A DNA stretch of 33,603 bases from an uncultured bacterium (lineage in GTDB: Bacteria; Verrucomicrobiota; Kiritimatiellia; RFP12; UBA1067), in the NCBI GenBank assembly GCA_902779865.1, contig CACZDG010000023.1, positions 1-33,603 of the forward strand, in the 5' to 3' direction. Positions within the stretch are counted from its first letter, which is position 1. Every line of letters starts with the position of its first letter. Under the pieces are notes generated by a model that saw nothing but the letters and a program-made list of their open reading frames with translations, made no database searches and was not told the origin of the DNA. Below are positions 16,193-23,167 of the stretch, one piece after another. Made by a program: the position numbers and the translations under genes.

Positions 16193-16218
16193 CCACTAAC
16201 CACGAATCACTAACCACT
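16191..16218. repeat. Heptanucleotide tandem repeat between trpS and scpA
   Basis: Four 7-base units, AACCACT, AACCACG, AATCACT and AACCACT, fill the trpS-scpA gap. They include the last two bases of the trpS stop codon and end four bases before the scpA ATG. The unit matches the repeat inside the SNF2 gene. The space leaves no room for a normal ribosome-binding site. Confidence 0.85.
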
Positions 16219-16222
16219 AGCA

Positions 16223-17026
16223 ATGGCTCAGGCGGAACTTCTAGCAGAAGACTACAAGGTGAACCTCGAGATATTCGAGGGGCCTCTTGACCTGCTTTTG
16301 TACCTCATCCGTCGCGAGGAGCTGGACATCTACGACATCCCCATCGGGCGCATTACCGAGCAATACATGCAGTACCTCGACCTCATGCGCCAGCTCAACC
16401 TCGACGTGGCGGGCGAGTTCATCGTGATGGCCGCAACCCTCATGGTGATCAAGAGCCGCATGATGCTGCCGGTGGACCGCCGCCAAGCCGAGGATGGGGC
16501 GGACGAGGAGTGGGTGGACCCGCGTCTCGACCTTGTGCGCCAGCTAATCGAGTACAAGAAGTTCAAGGACGCCGCAGGACGCCTTGCGGAATACGAGGCG
16601 CTTACGCAGGAGTCGTTTGACTACGGCGGTGGGCGTCCCAAGTTCGAGAAGACCGCAGCGGACGCGGCGGATGCCCTCGCCAACATCGACATGTTCGATC
16701 TCCTCACCGCGTTCCAGGAGGTGCTTGCGCGGCTCAATGAGGTTCCGCAGGAAGAGCTGAAGGGCATGCGCTGGAGCGTGCCGGACAAGATGGACATGAT
16801 CCTTGAGCGGTCGCGCAGGGACGGGCAGATGTCATTTTCCACGCTGTTCAACGAGCGTTCTCCACGCGGCGAGGTGATCGTCACCTTCCTCGCCCTGCTC
16901 GAACTGTTGAGGCAACACCGCGTGATCGTATATCAGAACGATGCGTTCCATGAAATTACCGTTCTCCCCTCGAAGGAGATGCCGGACGACAAACCTCTGG
17001 AGGCACCCGATGACTATGGAAGCTGA
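16223..17026 (+). CDS. scpA: Segregation and condensation protein A
   Basis: ScpA is the kleisin subunit that bridges the two SMC heads and, with ScpB, forms the bacterial condensin complex. The 267-residue protein opens with Y-K-V-N-L-E-I-F-E-G-P-L-D-L-L-L-Y-L-I, the diagnostic N-terminal helix motif, and has the V-A-G-E-F-I-V-M-A-A-T-L segment followed by I-K-S-R-M-M-L-P. The C-terminal winged-helix part (F-L-A-L-L-E-L-L) is present. There is no Shine-Dalgarno sequence: the upstream bases are the 7-bp repeat, so translation may depend on coupling to trpS. It overlaps scpB by 17 bases. Confidence 0.95.
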   Translation: MAQAELLAEDYKVNLEIFEGPLDLLLYLIRREELDIYDIPIGRITEQYMQYLDLMRQLNLDVAGEFIVMAATLMVIKSRMMLPVDRRQAEDGADEEWVDPRLDLVRQLIEYKKFKDAAGRLAEYEALTQESFDYGGGRPKFEKTAADAADALANIDMFDLLTAFQEVLARLNEVPQEELKGMRWSVPDKMDMILERSRRDGQMSFSTLFNERSPRGEVIVTFLALLELLRQHRVIVYQNDAFHEITVLPSKEMPDDKPLEAPDDYGS

Positions 17027-18176
17027 AGAAGAGAAAATAGAAACGCCCGAAGAGACGTCGGCGACAATGCCCGAAGAGATGCCGGCGGCAACGCCTGAGG
17101 TAACGCCCGAGGCAACATCGGCAGAAACGCCCGTGGAGACGCCAGATGCTACGCCAGAGGAAGAGCGTAAGCCAACGCCCATACCTAAACCGAAGGAGCC
17201 GAAGATTCCATTGCCGTCCTCGCTACAGGAGATCGTCGGGTCGTTGCTGTTCGCCTCGCAGACTCCGCTCACAGTCACGGACCTGCGCCAGTGCATACGA
17301 GGCGTGGAGCCGGCGGAAGGGGACGATGCGGACGTGATGAAAGTTTACCAGAGCTGTACCACGCGCGAGGTTGAACAGGCGATCCACGGCCTTGAAAAGG
17401 AACTGGAGCGCTCCGGATGCGGGTTCCGTCTTGTTTGTGCTGGCGGCGCATATCGACTTCAGACCACGCCTACTTGCGGGCGCTATGTCCGCTCCCTGCT
17501 GAAGCTTGACCGTCCGAACCGCCTTTCACGCGCATCATTGGAGACGCTGGCGATCGTGGCCTACCGCCAGCCTATCACGAAGGCCGAGGTGGAGCAGATA
17601 CGCGGCGTTGCGGTCGATACGATCATGAAGACGCTGGTTGATTTGCAGCTAGTGCGCCTTGTCGGGCGCAGTGAACTGCCTGGGCATCCGTTCCTATATG
17701 GCACCACGCCGCTCTTCCTGGAGCATTTCGGCCTAGCGTCGCTGAGCGAACTCAATGCAATCGATCCCACGCTCCAACGATCCAATCCGCGTGAGCGTGC
17801 AAAGCTTTTCGTAAAGAAGGAAAAGCCGAAGGTGGAGGCGCCGACTCTGGAGGACGCCGCGCTGGAGGATGCCGCAAAGAATGTCGTTTCCGCGCCGTTA
17901 GAGGCAACCATCGACGATGGAGCAGAAGAAGTGGATGATCTGTCAGATTCCCTGTCCAGTACGACGCCGGGAACGGCGTCGTTCGATGAAGAAACCGATG
18001 AAGAACCCATGACATTGGCCCGCATCGGATCGACGGATCCCGACGACGACGATTTCTTCATCGACGACACGCCGGACGAATTCGATGACGACGACGACGA
18101 TGATGATGATGATTTTGACGAAGAAGAATCAGAAGAAGAGGAGGAAGAAAACGATGAAGATGAAAACGACGCTTAA
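17010..18176 (+). CDS. scpB: Segregation and condensation protein B with long acidic extensions
   Basis: ScpB is the dimeric winged-helix partner of ScpA in the SMC condensin complex. The conserved core runs from about residue 68 (L-Q-E-I-V-G-S-L-L-F-A-S) to 255, with L-E-T-L-A-I-V-A-Y-R-Q-P-I-T and the following R-G-V motif. At 388 residues it is about twice the usual length. The extra N-terminus is a T-P-E-rich repeat region (residues 10-55) and the C-terminus is a run of Asp and Glu, 25 or more acidic residues within the last 40. TGGAGG sits six bases before the ATG at 17010. The acidic tail contains the ribosome-binding site of the next gene, which overlaps it by 23 bases. Confidence 0.92.
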   Translation: MTMEAEEEKIETPEETSATMPEEMPAATPEVTPEATSAETPVETPDATPEEERKPTPIPKPKEPKIPLPSSLQEIVGSLLFASQTPLTVTDLRQCIRGVEPAEGDDADVMKVYQSCTTREVEQAIHGLEKELERSGCGFRLVCAGGAYRLQTTPTCGRYVRSLLKLDRPNRLSRASLETLAIVAYRQPITKAEVEQIRGVAVDTIMKTLVDLQLVRLVGRSELPGHPFLYGTTPLFLEHFGLASLSELNAIDPTLQRSNPRERAKLFVKKEKPKVEAPTLEDAALEDAAKNVVSAPLEATIDDGAEEVDDLSDSLSSTTPGTASFDEETDEEPMTLARIGSTDPDDDDFFIDDTPDEFDDDDDDDDDDFDEEESEEEEEENDEDENDA

Positions 18177-19230
18177 GAATCTTGCCGCTGCGCATGGCAT
18201 TTTCGCTGCAGCCATCATTGCCGGCATGTGCGGATGTGACCGCCTCCCAGGAACGGGGGCGGACCAGGAGGCTCGCGCACGTAGTTCGAGCGTGTTTGCG
18301 AACGCGATGGAAGACTATCAGGCTGGGCGCGTGGACGCCGCCATCGCTGGGTTCGAGCACGTCCTGAAGGACGATCCTACGCTTTACCTTGCGCATTTCC
18401 AGCTGGCGACGCTTTTGCAGGATTCCCGCAAGGACTACATGGGTGCGCTCGTCCACTACCGCGCCTATCTTGACATGCGCCCCGAGACGGACAAAACCAC
18501 GCTCGCCCAGGAGAGGAGCGGCAGGTGCAGGGACCTTCTCGTGGCAGAGTACGCGCAGAAGGGCGGTGTTGTGCCAAACCGCAAAGGCGATGATGCCGCC
18601 ATCCGCAAGTTAGAGGCGGAGAATACGCGCCTTGCCGCAGAGGCGGAACGCCTGAAAAAGGAGAACAAGAACCTCCGTTACCTTGTTTCGCAGATGGGAT
18701 CGTCAGGAGTCGCACGCAAGCCGCAACTGAACGCTGAGGTGAAAAAGCTGCTTGCAGAACTCCGAGAGACGGATGCGGAGGAAGACTCGACGCGCCGCAA
18801 GACCGTGATTCCAACGGATACGCAACTTCTAGACGACGATGGCGAAGGTGCCCCGGTCATAGCATCCAAAGACGCTAAAAAACAGATTGCGGAAGCTAAG
18901 CGTGAAGACTCTGCGGGAAAGGCCATCCCTCCTCCAATCATCAAGCCGCCGCTCATCATTGACAATTCGCCTGCGCCGGATCCGAAACCCGCCGCAGCCA
19001 CTGCCGTGGTTCGCACCGGTGGACTTAACGGTCTTCTTGGCGGTGACAAAAAGGCCGCAGCGCCATCACGTCCCGATACTTACGTCGTCCAGCCAGGCGA
19101 TACGCTTATGCACATCGCGGCGCGTTTCTACGGTTCGCGCAGCAAGTGGCGCGAAATCAGGAACGCCAATCTCGCCATTATCCCGGCAGACGGCCGCGTG
19201 AAGGAAGGGATGACAATCAAGCTTCCCTGA
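18154..19230 (+). CDS. LysM-domain lipoprotein with helical-repeat and coiled-coil regions
   Basis: The protein (358 residues) has an N-terminal hydrophobic segment ending in G-M-C-G-C-D, a likely though imperfect lipobox, so an envelope lipoprotein is expected. Residues about 40-115 look like tetratricopeptide-type helices (Y-Q-A-G-R-V-D-A-A-I-A-G-F). A Glu/Lys/Leu-rich coiled coil follows near 145-180, then a Pro-rich linker. The C-terminal LysM motif (Y-V-V-Q-P-G-D-T-L to the end) should bind peptidoglycan. AGGAGG at 18139-18144, inside the Glu run of scpB, is nine bases upstream of the ATG. No assigned function is known to me. Confidence 0.82.
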   Translation: MKMKTTLKNLAAAHGIFAAAIIAGMCGCDRLPGTGADQEARARSSSVFANAMEDYQAGRVDAAIAGFEHVLKDDPTLYLAHFQLATLLQDSRKDYMGALVHYRAYLDMRPETDKTTLAQERSGRCRDLLVAEYAQKGGVVPNRKGDDAAIRKLEAENTRLAAEAERLKKENKNLRYLVSQMGSSGVARKPQLNAEVKKLLAELRETDAEEDSTRRKTVIPTDTQLLDDDGEGAPVIASKDAKKQIAEAKREDSAGKAIPPPIIKPPLIIDNSPAPDPKPAAATAVVRTGGLNGLLGGDKKAAAPSRPDTYVVQPGDTLMHIAARFYGSRSKWREIRNANLAIIPADGRVKEGMTIKLP

Positions 19231-19232
19231 CC

Positions 19233-19502
19233 ATGGCCGCGCTTCGCACATCGCTTGTAAAGAGAAACCACGCATGGACGGGTGCGGACGTGCCGTGGTA
19301 CATTGACGTTGAGAGGACTCCCGGCGTCTTGGATTCTGTTGACGCGAAGAAAAACTGGAGGCTGTTCCACTATCTTTCAGGTGGAGGGCTTTCAGCATTC
19401 GGCACTTCCAGCGAACGCATTCTCGTGGAGCGACGCCAGACCAGGTTCCTGCGGATTGCCAGCGTTATTGCCGTGCTGTGGCTTGCCTTTTGGATCATTT
19501 AA
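19233..19502 (+). CDS. Small tail-anchored membrane protein of unknown function
   Basis: This 89-residue protein is not one I recognise. A charged soluble part (D-V-P-W-Y-I-D-V-E-R near residue 20, then R-L-F-H-Y-L-S-G-G-G-L) is followed by one C-terminal hydrophobic segment, I-A-S-V-I-A-V-L-W-L-A-F-W-I-I, that ends the protein, so it looks tail-anchored. The ATG lies two bases after the lipoprotein stop and no separate ribosome-binding site is visible; translation is probably coupled. Its place between two LysM proteins suggests a cell-envelope role, which is inference. Confidence 0.7.
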   Translation: MAALRTSLVKRNHAWTGADVPWYIDVERTPGVLDSVDAKKNWRLFHYLSGGGLSAFGTSSERILVERRQTRFLRIASVIAVLWLAFWII

Positions 19503-19528
19503 ACCCAAATCTAAACAAGGAGATAATC

Positions 19529-20269
19529 ATGAAAAAATCGTTGATTCCGCTGCTTTGCTTGGCTTCGTTTGCGCCCGCGTGGGCGCAGGCTCCTGCCGGA
19601 CAGCAGCTTTCTTATGCAGACATCCAGGCGGTAAGGGAGATCCCCAAGTTGATTCAGCAGTTCGACCTCATGGTGAACAACCAGGATCAGATTGCGACCA
19701 GGTTGGTGAAATTGGAATCTGGCAATGCTGACGCCGACATAGAGGCCCTCCGCACCGAGATCGCCACGTTGAAGGGCGAGGTCGCCGAGTTGCGTGCGGC
19801 TGTACGCCGTGACCAGGATGCGATGCGTCGCGAGATAGTGGAGGACCTCACGCGCCGCCTGAACGACATCACGAAGCAGATGCAGCAGAACCAGGAGCAG
19901 GCGCTTGCGCAGATACAGGCGCGGGCCGATGCCGCCCTGCAGGCTGCCGAGGCTGCCGCGAAAGCCGCACGTGAACAGGCGGAATACACGAAGCGCAACG
20001 CATCCCGTCCGCCCGCTCCCGCTCCTGCGGCAGCGTCCAGCGGTGGCGGTGCGAAGCCCGTTCCTGCCGCGCCCGCGTACACTGGACCGTACTATGAACA
20101 CGTGGTCGAGGCGGGACAGACCCTTTCCTTTATCGCAAAGGGCTTCGAGACGACCGTGCAGAAGATTCTCGACGCCAATCCCGGCGTCAAGGCGAACAAC
20201 CTTCGCGTGGGGCAGAAGCTGATCATCCCGGCCGAGGATGCGGGTCAGGCCGCGCCTAAGAAGAAGTAA
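19529..20269 (+). CDS. Exported coiled-coil LysM-domain protein
   Basis: The 246-residue protein starts with a signal peptide (residues 1-20, ending A-W-A-Q). A predicted coiled coil follows from about residue 30 to 155, rich in Ala, Glu and Gln. A Pro/Ala linker comes next, then a LysM domain (E-H-V-V-E-A-G-Q-T-L-S-F-I-A to K-L-I-I-P) near residues 190-235, and a Lys-rich tail. It should bind peptidoglycan in the periplasm and may oligomerise. The ATG has AAGGAG six bases upstream at 19517-19522. The coiled coil is reminiscent of CpoB/YbgF-type envelope proteins, but no TPR domain is present. Confidence 0.82.
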   Translation: MKKSLIPLLCLASFAPAWAQAPAGQQLSYADIQAVREIPKLIQQFDLMVNNQDQIATRLVKLESGNADADIEALRTEIATLKGEVAELRAAVRRDQDAMRREIVEDLTRRLNDITKQMQQNQEQALAQIQARADAALQAAEAAAKAAREQAEYTKRNASRPPAPAPAAASSGGGAKPVPAAPAYTGPYYEHVVEAGQTLSFIAKGFETTVQKILDANPGVKANNLRVGQKLIIPAEDAGQAAPKKK

Positions 20270-20281
20270 GGCGTGGCGTTG

Positions 20282-21268
20282 ATGGACAGCTATCCGGAGG
20301 TCAGGTTGCGGCGGCTGCGTCGCACGGCGGCGATACGCGACATGTTCGGCATGGACGCCCCGTCGCCGGCGAAGTTCATCTGGCCGGTGTTCGTGGTGCC
20401 GGGCGAAGGACGCCGCGAGGCGATTGCGTCCATGCCCGGACAGTTCCGCCTTTCCGCCGACGAACTGGTGAAGGAACTTGAACCGGTCGTTGCGCAGGGC
20501 GTGAAGAGTGTACTGCTCTTCGGACAGCACGAGGGCGATGGCAAGGACGAGTGTGGCACGCCCGCCGCCGACCCGCACGGGGCCGTGCAGCGCGCGATAC
20601 CAGTGCTGCGCCGCGCCTATCCCGACCTCGTGATTCTCACAGATGTGTGTCTTTGCGCGTACACCGCGCACGGACACTGTGGTCCGCATGACCCCGACGG
20701 CGACATCGACAACGACGCCGCATGCGAGATGCTTGCGCGAGTGGCGGTGAGCCACGCGCAAGCGGGGGCGGACGGCGTTGCGCCGTCTGCGATGATGGAC
20801 GGACAGATCGCCGCGATCCGCCGTGCGCTCGACGACGAGGGTTTCAAGAAGACGTTGCTCATCTCGTACTCGACGAAGTTCGCTTCGCAAATGTACGGCC
20901 CGTTCCGCGACGCGGAGAACTCCGCACCGTCGCAGGGTGACCGCCAGGGTTACCAGGCATCGTACCGCGATCCGCGCACCGCGCTGCGTGAATCAGATTT
21001 CGATGTGGCTGAGGGTGCGGACGCGCTTATGGTGAAGCCCGCGCTATTCTACCTCGATCTTATCCAGGAGGTGTCGCGCCGCTCGCTTTTGCCAGTGATG
21101 GCGTACAACGTCTCCGGCGAGTATTCCATGATCCACGCCGCCGCAGAGAAGGGATACTGCGACCTCTACGCGACGGCGAGGGAGTCGCTCTATTCCATTT
21201 TCCGCGCAGGCGCGACGCAGGTCATTTCCTATTGGGCACCGTTTTACAAGGAGATATTCCGTCCATGA
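20282..21268 (+). CDS. hemB: Delta-aminolevulinic acid dehydratase (porphobilinogen synthase)
   Basis: HemB condenses two molecules of 5-aminolevulinate to porphobilinogen in tetrapyrrole synthesis. The protein has 328 residues and the zinc-type cysteine cluster D-V-C-L-C-A-Y-T-A-H-G-H-C-G (Cys123, Cys125, Cys133). Lys199 in Y-S-T-K-F and Lys252 in M-V-K-P-A are the two active-site lysines, the second forming the Schiff base. The start could also be a GTG at 20273, nine bases upstream and in frame. The gene ends in an ATGA overlap with the transporter gene. Confidence 0.97.
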   Translation: MDSYPEVRLRRLRRTAAIRDMFGMDAPSPAKFIWPVFVVPGEGRREAIASMPGQFRLSADELVKELEPVVAQGVKSVLLFGQHEGDGKDECGTPAADPHGAVQRAIPVLRRAYPDLVILTDVCLCAYTAHGHCGPHDPDGDIDNDAACEMLARVAVSHAQAGADGVAPSAMMDGQIAAIRRALDDEGFKKTLLISYSTKFASQMYGPFRDAENSAPSQGDRQGYQASYRDPRTALRESDFDVAEGADALMVKPALFYLDLIQEVSRRSLLPVMAYNVSGEYSMIHAAAEKGYCDLYATARESLYSIFRAGATQVISYWAPFYKEIFRP

Positions 21269-22629
21269 CAGCTGTCGCCTCGTTCTGCGTTCTGTGTTTC
21301 CTTCTCGTCTGTGGCAAGGCTATCCGCACTTCGCTTCCGTTCCTCAGGAAACTCTACCTGCCTTCTTCCATCGTTGGCGGGGCGCTGGGGCTGGTCATCC
21401 TCACAAGTGCCGGCAAGCACATACCAGCAGAATGGCACGAGGGATGGAAGTCTATACCGGGATTCCTGATAAACATCGTTTTCGCCACGATGTTCATCGG
21501 CAAGAGCTTCCCTAACATCCGCCATACTGGCCGCGCCGTAGCCGAGCAGTTCTGCTTCGCGCAAATCATCGCGTGGGGCATGTACGTGGTGGGGCTTGCG
21601 CTTTCCATCTTCGTATTCACTCCGTACTTCGGGGTGCCGCCTGCGTTCGGCAATCTGCTCGAAATCGGTTTCGAGGGCGGACATGGTACGGTCGGCGGAC
21701 TTTCGGAGACGTTCGCAGCGCTGGGCTGGACGGAGGGTAGCGACCTTGGATACACGATGGCGACGATTGGAATGATCATCGGAATCACGGTTGGCATGAC
21801 GCTCGTAAACTGGGCGGTGCGGAAGGGCTACGTGAAAAACGTCCGCACTTTCGACGAGTTGAGCGAAGTGGAGCAGCGCGGGTTCTACCCGGCGAACGCG
21901 CAGCCGCCCGCCGGGAAACAGACCGTGCTCTGCGACTCCATCGACTCTCTGGCGTGGCATCTTGCGGTGGTGGGCCTTGCGGTGTTCGTTGGCTACGGAC
22001 TCAAGTCGCTGCTCGTCTGGGCGGGTGCCTATTTGCCGGACCACGTCCAGGAACTGCGCATCATCGAGTCCATACCTCTCTTCCCGTTGTGCATGCTTGG
22101 CGGACTTTTCATCCAGATGCTGCTCGTCGCCACGCGGCTCGACTCGCTCGTGGACCGTGGCCAGATCAACCGCATCGGCGGCGCGTCGCTCGACTTCCTC
22201 GTGGTGGCGGCCGTGGCCACGATTCGTCTCGATTTCATCATCAAGTTCTGGCAGCCGCTTGCGATCCTGGTCTTGGCTGGCGTAGCGTGGTCTCTCTTCG
22301 GCGCATGCTGGCTTGCGCGGCGCATGTTCGGCGAGGATTGGTTTGAGCGCGCCATCGTCGAGTTCGGACAGTACACCGGCGTGACCGCCACGGGTCTGCT
22401 CCTGCTCCGAACGGTCGATCCAGACTCCAAGACTTCGGCGTCAACCGTGTTCGGTTGCAAGCAGCTTTTCCACGAACCGCTGATGGGAGGCGTGTGGGTG
22501 GCGATGTCCGTGCCGCTCGTCTTCAAGCTCGGCCCGTGGCCGGTGCTCCTCATCAGCGTAGGGGCCGTGGTTCTCTGCATAGTGGCGTGGTTCCTGTTTC
22601 TTCGCCGCAAAGACGTCAACGCCGCGTAA
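21265..22629 (+). CDS. gltS: GltS-like sodium:glutamate symporter family protein
   Basis: This integral membrane protein of 454 residues has about ten hydrophobic segments arranged as two repeats. The marks of the GltS family are L-P-S-S-I-V-G-G near residue 35 and G-G-H-G-T near residue 145, followed by the second-half counterpart T-G-V-T-A-T-G-L-L-L-L-R. GltS proteins take up glutamate with sodium. This copy is divergent, so the substrate may differ. The ATG at 21265 sits in an ATGA overlap with hemB and has AAGGAG eleven bases upstream. No membrane protein partner is adjacent. Confidence 0.8.
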   Translation: MTAVASFCVLCFLLVCGKAIRTSLPFLRKLYLPSSIVGGALGLVILTSAGKHIPAEWHEGWKSIPGFLINIVFATMFIGKSFPNIRHTGRAVAEQFCFAQIIAWGMYVVGLALSIFVFTPYFGVPPAFGNLLEIGFEGGHGTVGGLSETFAALGWTEGSDLGYTMATIGMIIGITVGMTLVNWAVRKGYVKNVRTFDELSEVEQRGFYPANAQPPAGKQTVLCDSIDSLAWHLAVVGLAVFVGYGLKSLLVWAGAYLPDHVQELRIIESIPLFPLCMLGGLFIQMLLVATRLDSLVDRGQINRIGGASLDFLVVAAVATIRLDFIIKFWQPLAILVLAGVAWSLFGACWLARRMFGEDWFERAIVEFGQYTGVTATGLLLLRTVDPDSKTSASTVFGCKQLFHEPLMGGVWVAMSVPLVFKLGPWPVLLISVGAVVLCIVAWFLFLRRKDVNAA

Positions 22630-22657
22630 TTCCCCGCCACATTTTCGCACGTGACTT

Positions 22658-23167
22658 ATGAAATCAATTGTCAAATCGATGTGCAGGGTTGCGGTTTGCG
22701 TCGTAGCCTTGGCGTTGCTTGTCGGAATGGGGTGCATCAATCTGCTCATGTTCCATCCAGAGATGAGCAAGGGCGGGTATGACGAGTCCACTGAAGGATA
22801 TGTGGACATCGGCACGAACGGCGTGAAGATTGCGGCAGCACGTCCCGTTGGTGGGCTTGTCCTTGAGGCGCCGTTCCTTTCCGCGCCGCGCGTCGTCACG
22901 CGCATACGGATACTGCCGATCGATCCGTTCCCGAACCTTAAGAGCATCAAGAAGGTGAAATGTCCGATCCTCATGTTCCACGGTACGGACGATCGCGTTG
23001 TCCCGTACACGCAGGGGAAAGCGCTTTTTGCGCGCGCAAGCGAACCCAAGCAATTCGTTTCGGTTGAAGGCGGCGACCACAACGACTTCCCCACCGTGAT
23101 GGGCCTCGACGCCTATTTGCAGACGATACGAGATTTTGCAGAGAAGAATTCAACTAAGGAGAAATAA
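22658..23167 (+). CDS. Alpha/beta hydrolase lipoprotein with the core and nucleophile deleted
   Basis: The protein has 169 residues, while relatives are usually 260-290. It begins with a signal segment ending in V-G-M-G-C, a probable lipoprotein site. After D-I-G-T-N-G-V-K-I-A-A it jumps directly to R-P-V-G-G-L-V-L-E-A-P-F. In intact relatives about 100 residues lie between these, including the oxyanion H-G-N strand and the G-x-S-x-G nucleophile elbow. The later H-G-T-D-D and G-G-D-H-N-D segments, with the catalytic Asp and His, are kept. The reading frame is intact, so the gene is probably expressed but not catalytic. The junction is near 22831-22842. It ends immediately before the GH2 start codon. 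Confidence 0.7.
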   Translation: MKSIVKSMCRVAVCVVALALLVGMGCINLLMFHPEMSKGGYDESTEGYVDIGTNGVKIAAARPVGGLVLEAPFLSAPRVVTRIRILPIDPFPNLKSIKKVKCPILMFHGTDDRVVPYTQGKALFARASEPKQFVSVEGGDHNDFPTVMGLDAYLQTIRDFAEKNSTKEK

